NCBI GenBank assembly: GCA_038319025.1
Contig: JBBQCW010000004.1
Location: 1 to 64,000, forward strand
Direction: 5' to 3'
Source: JBBQCW01 sp038319025
GTDB lineage: Bacteria; Actinomycetota; Thermoleophilia; Solirubrobacterales; Solirubrobacteraceae
DNA length: 64,000 bases
Positions 7,639 through 15,764 of the stretch are shown one piece after another. The stretch's first letter is position 1. Every line of letters starts with the position of its first letter. The notes beneath the pieces were generated by a model. The model was not told where the DNA came from, searched no databases, and was given only the letters and a program-made list of their open reading frames with translations. The position numbers were made by a program, and so were the translations under genes.

Positions 7639-8736
7639 ATGCCCCGTCTGTCGCGCCGTACCGTCCTCTCGCTCCTGGCCGCCGTTGGTCTCGGGTTGCT
7701 CGTCGCCGCCCCGGCGGCCGAGGCAGCCGCGGCAAAGACCGTCCACCTGCGGGGCACCGCGTACGAGTTCGGCATGGTGCACATCATGCTGGCGGGCGCC
7801 ACGATCAAGGTCGACGAGTTCCCGGCGCTCCACGCCACGGTGGCTACGGATGGGACGTATGACCTCAAGGTTCCCGACCGCACCAAGGTCACCCCGTACA
7901 TCATCGCGACGGGTCATCACACGATCTACCTGCAGACGTTCACCACTAACGGCCAAGACCTGGAGCACGTCAACTTCCAGGTGCCCTCGGACGGCATCTA
8001 CCACGCGCTGGCGTCCTTTGTCGGCGTGCCGCTCGGCGCGGACGACAACCCGTCGCAGTGCGTGATCGTCTCCACGTTCAGCACCAAAAATGTGCGCGGG
8101 GTCTCCTATGCGGACTTCATCGCCTACGGCGCGCACGGGATTGCGGGTGCCACGGCATCTGGCAGTCCAGCCCTGCCCAACCCCATCTACTTCAACGAGA
8201 ACGTCATCCCGGACACGTCCAAGACGGAGTCCTCCAAGGACGGTGGCGTGCTCTTCCTCGACGTGCCAACCGGGGTCTACACCATCACCGCACACCATCC
8301 GACCACGCGCTTCGCGAGCTTTGTGGCGACGTGCCAGCCGGGCCGCCTGATCAACGCCAACCCGTCCTGGGGCCTGCACGAACTGGCCACCGACGTGCCC
8401 GCCAAGATCGCGGCTACGTGGAAGAAGGCCTCACTGCGGTCGCTGAAAGTCACCGGCCTGCCAGCCGACGCCGTCATCACCACCACCTGCACCGGCAAGA
8501 AGTGCCCCTTCACCAACAAAGAGATGACGACCACGGCTACCAGCCTCAATGTGCGCGAGGCGCTCGGGAGCGCCGCCGGCAAGCTGGGTGCGGGCCAGAC
8601 CCTGCAGGTTCAGGTATCCGCACCCGCGTTCAACACCAAGGTCGTTCGCTGGACGCTCGGAGCCAAGGGCGCGCCCAAGACGACTGACCTGTGCGTGCCG
8701 CTGGGCGAGGAGAAGGCACTCAATCGCTGTCCATGA
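7639..8736 (+). CDS. Putative secreted protein, 365 aa, unknown function
   Basis: A clear Sec signal peptide is present: basic start (MPRLSRR), hydrophobic TVLSLLAAVGLGLLVAAPA, then AEA-A cleavage near residue 30. The first two-thirds contains carboxypeptidase-regulatory-like beta segments (GTAYEFGMVHIMLAGATIKV, then ATDGTYDLKVPD) and His-rich patches. The last 100 residues contain CTGKKCPF, a short Cys-x4-Cys beta module that recurs at the end of many Thermoleophilia exoproteins. AGGAG lies six bases before ATG 7639. It overlaps the convergent gene at 8720 by 17 bp. No enzyme motif is evident. Confidence 0.75.
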   Translation: MPRLSRRTVLSLLAAVGLGLLVAAPAAEAAAAKTVHLRGTAYEFGMVHIMLAGATIKVDEFPALHATVATDGTYDLKVPDRTKVTPYIIATGHHTIYLQTFTTNGQDLEHVNFQVPSDGIYHALASFVGVPLGADDNPSQCVIVSTFSTKNVRGVSYADFIAYGAHGIAGATASGSPALPNPIYFNENVIPDTSKTESSKDGGVLFLDVPTGVYTITAHHPTTRFASFVATCQPGRLINANPSWGLHELATDVPAKIAATWKKASLRSLKVTGLPADAVITTTCTGKKCPFTNKEMTTTATSLNVREALGSAAGKLGAGQTLQVQVSAPAFNTKVVRWTLGAKGAPKTTDLCVPLGEEKALNRCP

Positions 8737-9154
8737 GCGCCTCGTCGGTAACGACGGGGTCGTCGTCCGGGTATAGATCGTCGTCGATCCCCCGCAGGTC
8801 GTCCAGACGAGCCATCGTGACGTCGTGGTGCCTGGCTTCCTCGTCGATCCGGTCGACGTGGTGGCAGCTCCGAAACCAGTACGACAGAACCACTGACACG
8901 GCGTAGCCACGCTCGACGCGCCGGTACCACTTGGACGGCTCGAAGAAGAACGCGCGGCCGTCCTCACTCAGATGCAGATACTGGCGGGTATCGATGTGCT
9001 TGTAGGCGTGTACCCGAGTGCCGTCCGTCAACTGGATTTCGTACATCCACATGAACCAATCGGCCAGATACGGGCCGACGAGGTCACGGAGTGGCTGCCA
9101 TTCGGGGTAGCGGCCCTGCACGCTGGTGCCGGCCATCTTGCTGGGTTTGGGCAT
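8720..9154 (-). CDS. Hypothetical protein, 144 aa
   Basis: This is a small soluble protein I do not recognise. Its centre is rich in aromatic residues (ADWFMWMYEIQL, YRRVERGYAVSVVLSYWFRSCHH) and alternates in a beta-like way. The C-terminus is highly acidic (DDLRGIDDDLYPDDDP). An in-frame ATG at 9136 is an alternative start; neither start has a strong ribosome-binding site. The gene is convergent with, and overlaps by 17 bp, the secreted protein at 7639. The long open frame and compositional contrast support coding, but the role is unknown. Confidence 0.6.
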   Translation of the reverse strand: MPKPSKMAGTSVQGRYPEWQPLRDLVGPYLADWFMWMYEIQLTDGTRVHAYKHIDTRQYLHLSEDGRAFFFEPSKWYRRVERGYAVSVVLSYWFRSCHHVDRIDEEARHHDVTMARLDDLRGIDDDLYPDDDPVVTDEALMDSD

Positions 9155-9235
9155 GCCCGCAATCTGACGCGCGACATGTGACCGAACCAGCGTGCGCGCG
9201 CGCCGATTGTGTGCGCACTTCGTGCCCAGTGTGCG

Positions 9236-10249
9236 CTACCACTTCGGGTCAGCGGCCTCCCAGGCCTTCAGGAACGGCAACGGGTCGACGGGATGGCTGC
9301 TCTTGCTGCTGCGCCAGCCGTCGACCCACACCTCGAAGTGCAGGTGCGGACCTTCGGCGTCACCGGTCTGGCCGAGGTCGCACAGGCGGCTCCCGGGCCG
9401 GACCGCGTCGCCCTCGGCGACCACGGTGGAGTGCCGCACGCAGTGGGCGAAGAAGAAGTCGTGGCCGTCGGCCCCGTGCATGACCACGTACTCGCCGGCC
9501 GCGGCCGCCTGGTAGTCCGTGGCGGTGACCGTGCCGGCCATCGGCGCCACGATCGGGGTGCCCTGCGCACCCGGCACGTCCTGGCCCTGGTGGGTGTGGC
9601 CGACGCGCCCGGCGCCGAAGCGAGCATCAGGCCCGCCGAAGGTGTGTGCGCCCGCAACGGGGAAACGCGTGGACGAGGACGAAGTGCCCGTCGGGGTCTG
9701 GCCCGCGGGCGTCGGCGTGGGCTTGACGATCGGGTCCGGGGTCGTGACCGGGGAGGGCTTGACGACGGCTTTGGCGCGAACCCGCAGCACGGTGCGTCCC
9801 GCGGCCTTTGCCGTGCGCTGGAGCGTCTGACCCGCCGGGTCCACAACGCTCAGTCGTACGTCGTAGACGCCGACGCGCTTGGTGATGCTGCTCGGCAGCG
9901 CATGGGTGAGGGTGCGGCCAACGCGAACCTGCCCGAGGTCGATGACGACGGTGTGCGCTTTGCGGCTGGTGGCGCGGACCACGACGCGTGCGGCGACCGT
10001 CCTCACCCCCGATTGACGAACGCGGAACGAGAGCCGGGGGGATGCGGCGCCCACGCGGACGGACGACGATGAAAGACGAAACACGGACGCGATCGGCCTC
10101 GGGCCCCTGCCCACCGACGCACCGTACGTCACGCCCCCCGTCGCTGATGGCGTCGGGGTTCCACCTGAGTCATCCGCCCGCGCGGCCGGTGCCGCAGCGC
10201 CCAGGAGCGCCGCAGCGAGCACGACACCGATCAGCCGGTGGCTCCGCAT
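9236..10249 (-). CDS. Exported M23 family (LytM) peptidase, 337 aa
   Basis: This is a zinc endopeptidase expected to cleave peptidoglycan cross-bridges outside the membrane. The N-terminus (MRSHRLIGVVLAAALLGAAA, cleaved near ARADD) is a signal peptide. Residues about 60-190 form one or two Ig-like beta domains, followed by a Pro/Thr linker. The C-terminal 130 residues are the LytM domain, with metal ligands in HQGQDV and the HLHFEV pair, and a conserved HCVRHS histidine. ATG 10249 is chosen because the signal peptide starts there, although two in-frame starts lie upstream (10291 and 10372). A 6-bp hairpin at 10261-10279 lies in the leader. Confidence 0.88.
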   Translation of the reverse strand: MRSHRLIGVVLAAALLGAAAPAARADDSGGTPTPSATGGVTYGASVGRGPRPIASVFRLSSSSVRVGAASPRLSFRVRQSGVRTVAARVVVRATSRKAHTVVIDLGQVRVGRTLTHALPSSITKRVGVYDVRLSVVDPAGQTLQRTAKAAGRTVLRVRAKAVVKPSPVTTPDPIVKPTPTPAGQTPTGTSSSSTRFPVAGAHTFGGPDARFGAGRVGHTHQGQDVPGAQGTPIVAPMAGTVTATDYQAAAAGEYVVMHGADGHDFFFAHCVRHSTVVAEGDAVRPGSRLCDLGQTGDAEGPHLHFEVWVDGWRSSKSSHPVDPLPFLKAWEAADPKW

Positions 10250-10260
10250 GAAGCAGAGAT

Positions 10261-10279
10261 TCAGGGACGTGACCCCTGA
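10261..10279 (-). promoter_or_regulatory. Hairpin in the leader of the M23 peptidase gene
   Basis: TCAGGG at 10261-10266 and CCCTGA at 10274-10279 form a perfect 6-bp stem with a 7-base loop, ending 11 bases upstream of the chosen start codon. It could mask the weak ribosome-binding region. No known riboswitch consensus is recognised. Confidence 0.3.
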
Positions 10280-10382
10280 CCGGTGCGTCATTGCGCGGTT
10301 GCGGCACCTTCCGCTCGCAAACCTGCAGTCAACCCGTGCAAAAGCTGCACAGACCGCATCAATGTTGCGCAAATCGTGTCGG

Positions 10383-12659
10383 TCATCGCTCGACCATGCG
10401 CGTCAACAGCTCCAGCGCCGCAGCCTTGTGGAGCGGCTCGTTCAGGTTGCCGCACTTAGGGGATTGCACGCAGGACGGGCAGCCCTCCTTGCACGGGCAC
10501 TCGTGGATCAGGCGGTACGCGTCACCCACCAGAGTCTCGAACGACCGGAAGCCCATGCGCGTGATGCCGACCCCGCCGGGATGCCCGTCATAGATGAAGA
10601 TCGTCGGGCCGCCCGTCTGCTGGTGGCCGTTGGTCGACAAGCCGCCGATGTCCCACCGGTCGCACATCGCCAGCAGCGGCAGGACCGCGATCTGGGCGTG
10701 TTCCATCGCGTGTAGGGCACCGAGCAGCACCTCGGGCGGAAGGTCGTCCAGCAGTTCCTTGCTCAGCTCGTACCAGAGGGCCTGGGTCTCGAAGGTGGTC
10801 GGCGGCAGATCCAGCGCCTGCAGGTCGATCACCTCGTGCCCGGGCAGGCGGGTGCGCTGGTAGGCGAGCACGTGATCGGTCACCGCGACGCGACCGAAGC
10901 TGAGCGTCACGCCGCACGTTTCGCGGCGGTCCAGCAGCTTTTCGATCCACGTGTCCGTCTCGGACTTGGGCTGCGTGTACCAGTCTCCGCTGAACGGTTC
11001 GACGAGTGCGCGCCGGCTCTCCAAGTCCAGCTCGCGGACCTCATAGGAGCGACCCTGGTGCAGGTAGATGGCCCCGTCGTGTGTGGTCGTCATCGCTCGC
11101 GCGGACTCGACTGTGCCCAGCAGTTCACCGGAGGCGATGTTGACGATCGCGATCGAATCGGGGGAAGCGCTGCGCAAGGAGACCGTCGCGGCCGGGTAAT
11201 CCTCGGGCGTGCGCAGCACGAACTTCCCGTCACGCTCGATCAGGTCGCCGCGCGCTACGAGCGCCTCGGCATGTGCGCGCAGCCGTGGGCCGAGCGTGGC
11301 GCTGTCGTCATCCTGGAGCGGGCCTTCGTGCGCTGCACAGCGCAGGTGGGCGAGGTGGATCTCCTCGTTCTCGAAGTCGAGGATCGCCGACTCCACGGGC
11401 CGGTCGAGGAACTCGTCGGGATGCCGGCAAAAGAACTGGTCCAGCGCATCCTCGCCCGCGATGTAGACGGCGAGGCCTCGTCCGCGACGACCTGCCCGGC
11501 CCCACATCTGCCGCAGCGACGCGACGGTGCCCGGGAACGTCACGCAGACCGCGGCGTCGAGGCTGCCGATGTCGATACCCAGCTCCAGCGCATCGGTCGT
11601 GACCACGGCCAGCAGTTCGCCGTTCGTCAGCTTGGCCTCCAGCTCCCGGCGCTGCTGTGGCGTGTAGCCGGCGCGGTAGGCCGCCACCTTGCCCTCCAGC
11701 TCCGGCGCCTCGGCGGCGAGCTTGTCGTCCACCAACTTGGCCACCAGCTCAACGGCGCGGCGGGACTTGATGAAGCAGATCGTGCGAGCGCCGTTGGTGA
11801 CGAGCTCAAACAGCAGATCCGCGGCCTCACCCAGGGCGGAGCGACGCGCGCCGATCGCCTCGTCGGTCAGCGGCGGGTTCCACATGGCGATCTTGCGCTC
11901 GGCGCTAGGTGCCCCGTCCTCGTCGATCAGGGCGACGTCCTCCAGTCCGGTGAGCCGTTCGGCCAGTTCGACGGGGTTGGCGATGGTGGCGCTGGCCAGC
12001 ATCATGCGCGGCTCGGTGCCGTACGCGTTGGCGATGCGGCGCAGGCGTCGCAGCACGTTGGCCACGTGCGAGCCGAAGACGCCGCGGTACACATGAGACT
12101 CGTCCACGACGACTACAGCGAGGTTGGCGAAGACGTCCCCCCAGGCCCGGTGGTTGGGCAGGATCCCCACGTGCAACATGTCGGGGTTGGTGAGGATGAG
12201 ATTTGCTTTGCGGCGTATCGCCGAGCGATCCTCGCGCCGGGTGTCGCCGTCGTAGATCGCGGGGCGGATGCCGTCGCCCAGACGCATGGCATGCAGCGCG
12301 CGGGCCTGGTCCTGGGCCAAAGCTTTTGTCGGGTAGAGGTAGATCGCGCGGGCGCGCGGATCGCGCAGCAGCACGTCGAGCGTGGGAAGGTTGAAGCAGA
12401 GCGACTTCCCGGACGCGGTGCCGGTGGTGACGATCAGCGGCCCGGCGGCGGCCGCCTCCCAGGCTTGGGCCTGGTGGGTATAGAGCTCGGTGATGCCGGC
12501 GGTCCGCAGACCCTGCGCGAGCGTGGGGTGCAGGTCGGTCGGCAACGGTGCGGTGTGGGCTCGTCGCGCACCCTCAAACGCCTCGCGCACCAGGCGTTCA
12601 TCGGCCCGGCCGGCATCCAGCAGGGCGCTCCAGGGCTGTACGCGTGGGGTCACCGCCAT
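10383..12659 (-). CDS. DEAD/DEAH-box helicase, YprA/Hrq1-type with DUF1998 tail, 758 aa
   Basis: This is a superfamily 2 ATP-dependent DNA helicase. Visible motifs in order are the Q-like THQAQAWEAA, Walker A TGTASGKS, DESH, LASAT (motif III), the C-terminal helicase lobe, and QMWGRAGRRGRG (motif VI). The C-terminal 200 residues (MZB/DUF1998 type) hold the cysteine cluster CPCKEGCPSCVQSPKCGN expected to bind zinc. This architecture is that of YprA/Hrq1 helicases, linked to DNA repair such as cross-link processing and often paired with an exonuclease not found here. The frame is open upstream to 13172, but ATG 12659 matches the family start. The divergent HAD gene starts 24 bp away. Confidence 0.92.
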   Translation of the reverse strand: MAVTPRVQPWSALLDAGRADERLVREAFEGARRAHTAPLPTDLHPTLAQGLRTAGITELYTHQAQAWEAAAAGPLIVTTGTASGKSLCFNLPTLDVLLRDPRARAIYLYPTKALAQDQARALHAMRLGDGIRPAIYDGDTRREDRSAIRRKANLILTNPDMLHVGILPNHRAWGDVFANLAVVVVDESHVYRGVFGSHVANVLRRLRRIANAYGTEPRMMLASATIANPVELAERLTGLEDVALIDEDGAPSAERKIAMWNPPLTDEAIGARRSALGEAADLLFELVTNGARTICFIKSRRAVELVAKLVDDKLAAEAPELEGKVAAYRAGYTPQQRRELEAKLTNGELLAVVTTDALELGIDIGSLDAAVCVTFPGTVASLRQMWGRAGRRGRGLAVYIAGEDALDQFFCRHPDEFLDRPVESAILDFENEEIHLAHLRCAAHEGPLQDDDSATLGPRLRAHAEALVARGDLIERDGKFVLRTPEDYPAATVSLRSASPDSIAIVNIASGELLGTVESARAMTTTHDGAIYLHQGRSYEVRELDLESRRALVEPFSGDWYTQPKSETDTWIEKLLDRRETCGVTLSFGRVAVTDHVLAYQRTRLPGHEVIDLQALDLPPTTFETQALWYELSKELLDDLPPEVLLGALHAMEHAQIAVLPLLAMCDRWDIGGLSTNGHQQTGGPTIFIYDGHPGGVGITRMGFRSFETLVGDAYRLIHECPCKEGCPSCVQSPKCGNLNEPLHKAAALELLTRMVER

Positions 12660-12683
12660 CGCCTCCCATGCTAGACACAGGCC

Positions 12684-13493
12684 ATGGATTGCCTCTACGT
12701 CGACCTCGATGCGACCCTGCTCGGTCCGGGAGGTTCCTTGTTCCTGGATGCCGATAAGTCGTTCACGCTGCTCGGCGCCCGCGTGTTGGAGGCTTGTGCC
12801 CGGGCAGGTTGTGAAGTGGTGCTGATGACCGGCCGCCGGGAGGACACCGTCAAGGAGAACGCCCGGCTGTTCGGGCAGACGGCCTACATCTTCGAGGCGG
12901 GATCGTGTGTCGTGCTCGATGGCGAGGAGCACTGGCTGACCGGGCCGCTGTTCCCGGGCAAGGAGACGATCCACGACCAGATCACCGCGGCCGGTGCGCC
13001 GGCGCTCCTGCTGGACACGTACGCAGGGCGGTTGGAGTACCACGACCCGTGGCACACGCATCGGGAGGTATCTCACCTGTTCCGCGGGCTGGTGGATACG
13101 GCGGAGGTCGACGCCCTGTTGGAAGCAAACGGGCACGGCGACCTGCGGTTGCTGGACAACGGTGCCGCGCACCGGCGGTCGGCGGCGCTGGCCGCATTGC
13201 CGGATCTACGCGTCTACCACCTGCTTCCGCGTGGAGCCTCCAAGGCCGCGGGTGTGGCGTTCCATCGACAGGCGCGCGGATATGCCCGCAGCGCCACGAT
13301 CGCCGTCGGCGACTCACGGGAAGATCTGGGCGCCGCGACCGAGGTCGGGACGATGTGGCTGGTGGCCAACGCGCTCGAGCGCGACCCAGGCATTCGCGCC
13401 GCCGCCACCGCGCACCTGAACGTGCGCATCGCCGAGGAGTCCTACGGGGCAGGCGTCTACGAGGCGGTAGTCACGACGCTCGCGGAGGGTTAG
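12684..13493 (+). CDS. HAD-superfamily hydrolase (Cof/MPGP-like phosphatase), 269 aa
   Basis: This is a HAD phosphatase, probably acting on a sugar phosphate. Motif I is DLDATLL, with both aspartates present but Ala replacing the usual Gly. Motif II is VLMTGR. A Lys in RGASKAAGV is motif III, and GDSREDLGAA is motif IV. A C2-type cap lies between residues about 85 and 195, as in Cof, mannosylglycerate-phosphate phosphatase and sucrose phosphatase proteins. It starts 24 bp from the divergent helicase gene, so promoters must overlap coding sequence. Substrate is unknown. Confidence 0.8.
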   Translation: MDCLYVDLDATLLGPGGSLFLDADKSFTLLGARVLEACARAGCEVVLMTGRREDTVKENARLFGQTAYIFEAGSCVVLDGEEHWLTGPLFPGKETIHDQITAAGAPALLLDTYAGRLEYHDPWHTHREVSHLFRGLVDTAEVDALLEANGHGDLRLLDNGAAHRRSAALAALPDLRVYHLLPRGASKAAGVAFHRQARGYARSATIAVGDSREDLGAATEVGTMWLVANALERDPGIRAAATAHLNVRIAEESYGAGVYEAVVTTLAEG

Positions 13494-13536
13494 CCGGCGG
13501 CAGCGGTGGCGCATTCGCCGTCGATCCCTACATTGA

Positions 13537-13551
13537 TCCCGCTCAGCGGGA
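13537..13551. terminator. Hairpin between convergent genes
   Basis: TCCCGC, loop TCA and GCGGGA form a perfect 6-bp GC-rich stem in the 97-bp gap between the convergent genes ending at 13493 and 13591. There is no T run, so termination is inferred from position. Confidence 0.4.
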
Positions 13552-13590
13552 CCGAGGTGGGGCTCGACGTGGCAGGTGCGAGCGGCGGCA

Positions 13591-14004
13591 TCAGCGCCCG
13601 CTGGCGAGCCGCGGGAGCACGGCCAGGAGCGTGCGTTGTTCGGCAGCGCTGAGCGCGCCGAGCATGGCGTCCTCCATCCCGCGAACGTCCGCTTGGGCCG
13701 CAGCGTGGCGGGCCGCGCCCGCGGATGTCAGCTGGACGACGCGCGCACGGCGGTCGGTCGGGTCGGGCACGCGGGTTATGAGGCCTTCGGCTTCCAGGTC
13801 GTCGAGCAGCACGATGATGCGGGTCTTGTCGTGGCCGATCGACTGGGCCAGGGCGAGCTGAGTGTCGGCGGGGCCGCGGGCCAGGCGGGAGAGCACGACG
13901 TACGCCCACATTGACAGGCCGTGGGCCTGCAGCAGTGGGCGTTCGGCAGCGATCAGCCGGTTGGTGATGCGCGAGAACAGCGCGCCGAGGTCATCTCGCT
14001 CCAC
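13591..14004 (-). CDS. MarR-family transcriptional regulator, 137 aa
   Basis: A typical MarR winged helix. The dimerisation helix is at the N-terminus (LFSRITNRLIAAERPLL), the recognition helix region is LAQSIGHDKTRIIVLLDDLE, and the wing has the signature DPTDRRARVVQLT. Length is normal for the family. It starts at GTG 14004 and is divergent from the SRPBCC gene at 14056. The gap holds a perfect inverted repeat that is the likely operator, so the regulator probably represses itself and its neighbour until it binds a small aromatic or phenolic ligand (inference). Confidence 0.9.
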   Translation of the reverse strand: MERDDLGALFSRITNRLIAAERPLLQAHGLSMWAYVVLSRLARGPADTQLALAQSIGHDKTRIIVLLDDLEAEGLITRVPDPTDRRARVVQLTSAGAARHAAAQADVRGMEDAMLGALSAAEQRTLLAVLPRLASGR

Positions 14005-14023
14005 GTGATGAATCGTACTTCCC

Positions 14024-14053
14024 GTAGATCATCTATGTCTGTATATGATCTAC
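14024..14053. promoter_or_regulatory. Inverted repeat, probable MarR operator
   Basis: GTAGATCAT at 14024-14032 and its exact reverse complement ATGATCTAC at 14045-14053 are separated by 12 AT-rich bases. The repeat fills the space between the divergent MarR and SRPBCC start codons and covers the likely promoters and ribosome-binding sites. The low GC content stands out from its surroundings. Confidence 0.75.
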
Positions 14054-14055
14054 AT

Positions 14056-14451
14056 ATGCCTATGAATCAGAGTTCTCAGACGCGGACAATCAGCATCGAC
14101 GCGCCGCGCCAGGTCGTCTTTGACTTTGTCGCCGACGCGCACAACCTGCCGCGCTGGGCTCCCGGGTTCGCCCGCGCCGTGCGGCCCGACGGCGAGCACT
14201 GGCTGATCGACACCGGCGAGGGGGAAGGGCGCATCATCCTGCGCGCCTCAGCTGAGCAGGGCACGATCGACCTCCTTGCGGCGGCCGCACCCGAGATCGG
14301 CGCCTGCATGCGGGTCATGCCCAACGGCAGCGGCAGCGAGTTCAGCTTCACGATCTTCTTCGCGGTCGGCACCACCACAGAAGCCGAGGCCACGCAGATG
14401 ATGGTGATCGAGGAGGAGCTGCAGACGGTCCGCGATCTCTGCACGCGCTGA
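14056..14451 (+). CDS. SRPBCC-fold protein (START/polyketide cyclase-like), 131 aa
   Basis: The start TRTISIDAPRQVVFDFVADAH followed by NLPRWAPGF is the hallmark of SRPBCC ligand-binding proteins: beta strand, then a helix-loop with a conserved Trp. The strands and long C-terminal helix (EEELQTVRDLC) complete the helix-grip fold with its hydrophobic cavity. Length is normal. ATG 14056 follows the operator directly; ATG 14062 is an alternative. It is divergent from, and probably controlled by, the MarR gene. It may bind or modify the inducing compound, which is unknown. Confidence 0.8.
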   Translation: MPMNQSSQTRTISIDAPRQVVFDFVADAHNLPRWAPGFARAVRPDGEHWLIDTGEGEGRIILRASAEQGTIDLLAAAAPEIGACMRVMPNGSGSEFSFTIFFAVGTTTEAEATQMMVIEEELQTVRDLCTR

Positions 14452-14479
14452 GTCGGGCCGATGCGCCGACTTCCCGGGA

Positions 14480-14519
14480 CGAGTGCCACATCGTGCCCGC
14501 TGAGCGGGGGTGGCACTCG
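14480..14519. terminator. Long hairpin, probable bidirectional terminator
   Basis: CGAGTGCCAC (14480-14489) and GTGGCACTCG (14510-14519) pair perfectly over 10 bp. Inside them CCCGC and GCGGG (14496-14500, 14504-14508) form a second stem with loop TGA. It lies between the convergent genes ending at 14451 and 14537. Confidence 0.7.
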
Positions 14520-14536
14520 ACCACCCAGGATGGGGG

Positions 14537-15715
14537 TTAGGAGTCCGTGCCGCGGCGGCGCGAGCCGCCCGGGCCGCCGGGACCGCCCTCGGGCCCGCGG
14601 CGCCGGAAGGCACGCCGTAACCGACCAGGCTGACGGTCGGCGGTTGCGGTGCGGGGCCGGCGACGCCAGCGCGCCGGGGGTGGCACCGTCGTGCGGACCA
14701 GTGCGACCCACTCGTCCAGCGGAAGCTCCCCGGAGATCAGGCGCGCCAGACCACTGGTGACGGGAGCATCGACGCCGGCACCGTCCAGTGCCGTGGCCAG
14801 CAACGGAACGGACTCCAGGGCCTCGACAGCCTGCCCGATCTGCACTGGGATCTCGGAGCTCGCAACGCCCGCGGCGAGCAGTTCACCGGCGCGGCGGTTG
14901 CGGCTCTGGGGCGCAAGCGCGGTGGCGACCAGGTCACCCGTACCGGCCAACCCGATCATCGACTCAGGCCGGGCCCCCTGCTGCTCGGCAAAGCGCCAGA
15001 CCTCGGCAAAGATGTGGCCGGCGGCCGCTCCGGCGGCGTTGAGACCCTGCGCTTCGGTCGCGCCGGCGGCCAGCGCGGCCGCGTTCTTCGCGGCCCCGGC
15101 CAGCTCCACGCCGACCGGGTCGTTGGAAACCTCGCAGACCACGCCCGCCTTGGCGAAGACGGCCGCGAGGGTCCGAGCCAGCTGCTCGTCGGCGGACGCG
15201 GCCACCAGGCCGGCGCCCTCGGTGACCATCTCCTTGGCGTGGGCGGGACCGCCGAGCACTGCGGTGCGAGTGGCGCCGAACTGCTCGGTGAGGACGACCG
15301 TCGGCGCGCGGCCCGTAGGGGGAACCAAACCCTTGGCCAGGGAGATGACCGATGCGCGCGGGCTCAGGCCCGCGACCCGAAGCCCGGTGATCACGTTGTC
15401 CAGTCCGCGAGAGGGAACGGCGAGAAATACGAAATCGGCTCGCGCGAGCCCGTCCGCGATGGTGCCGATCCGCAACGCCCCGGGCAGGTCGACACCCGGA
15501 AGGTAGGTGATGTTCTCCCGAGACTCATTGAGCTCCCGCGCCTGCGCGGCGGTGCGGGCCTGCAACGTCGTGCGCAGCCCGCCGCGCGTCAGCAGAATGG
15601 CGACGGCGGTGCCGAACGAGCCCGCGCCGATGACGACGGCGCGCCGCGTGTTCGGCAGGTGCGGGCGGGGCAAGGGGCGCTCGGCGAGCGGCATGGAGCG
15701 CGAACGCGGGGTCAT
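14537..15715 (-). CDS. gpsA: NAD(P)-dependent glycerol-3-phosphate dehydrogenase (GpsA type), 392 aa
   Basis: It makes sn-glycerol 3-phosphate from dihydroxyacetone phosphate for membrane lipids. The Rossmann motif VVIGAGSFGTAVAILL is at residues about 28-45, then LAVPSRG, SLAKGL, LGGPAHAKE, the catalytic Lys in GAAKNAAALAAG, and GLAGTGDLV followed by SRNRRAGELL. All are GpsA signatures, though LGGPAHAKE differs from the common LSGPSFA form. The protein is about 50 residues longer than usual because of an Arg/Gly/Pro-rich C-terminal tail. ATG 15715 is chosen; 15694 is possible. It follows glycerate kinase by 49 bp on the same strand. Confidence 0.87.
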   Translation of the reverse strand: MTPRSRSMPLAERPLPRPHLPNTRRAVVIGAGSFGTAVAILLTRGGLRTTLQARTAAQARELNESRENITYLPGVDLPGALRIGTIADGLARADFVFLAVPSRGLDNVITGLRVAGLSPRASVISLAKGLVPPTGRAPTVVLTEQFGATRTAVLGGPAHAKEMVTEGAGLVAASADEQLARTLAAVFAKAGVVCEVSNDPVGVELAGAAKNAAALAAGATEAQGLNAAGAAAGHIFAEVWRFAEQQGARPESMIGLAGTGDLVATALAPQSRNRRAGELLAAGVASSEIPVQIGQAVEALESVPLLATALDGAGVDAPVTSGLARLISGELPLDEWVALVRTTVPPPARWRRRPRTATADRQPGRLRRAFRRRGPEGGPGGPGGSRRRGTDS

Positions 15716-15764
15716 CGAGCACCGAGGGTATCGGCGGGCGTACCGTCGGCGCGGACGCGGGCTG

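Noticed and set aside
10250..10382. Cyclic di-AMP (ydaO-type) riboswitch ahead of the M23 peptidase gene
   Set aside because: Such riboswitches often precede wall hydrolase genes in actinobacteria, but I could not find the conserved core here. Only a 6-bp hairpin is visible.
10836..12674. Long plus-strand open frame (612 aa) opposite the helicase gene
   Set aside because: It is antisense to a protein with complete helicase motifs. Its translation is rich in Arg, Gly, Ala and Gln without domains, as expected for a GC-rich shadow frame.
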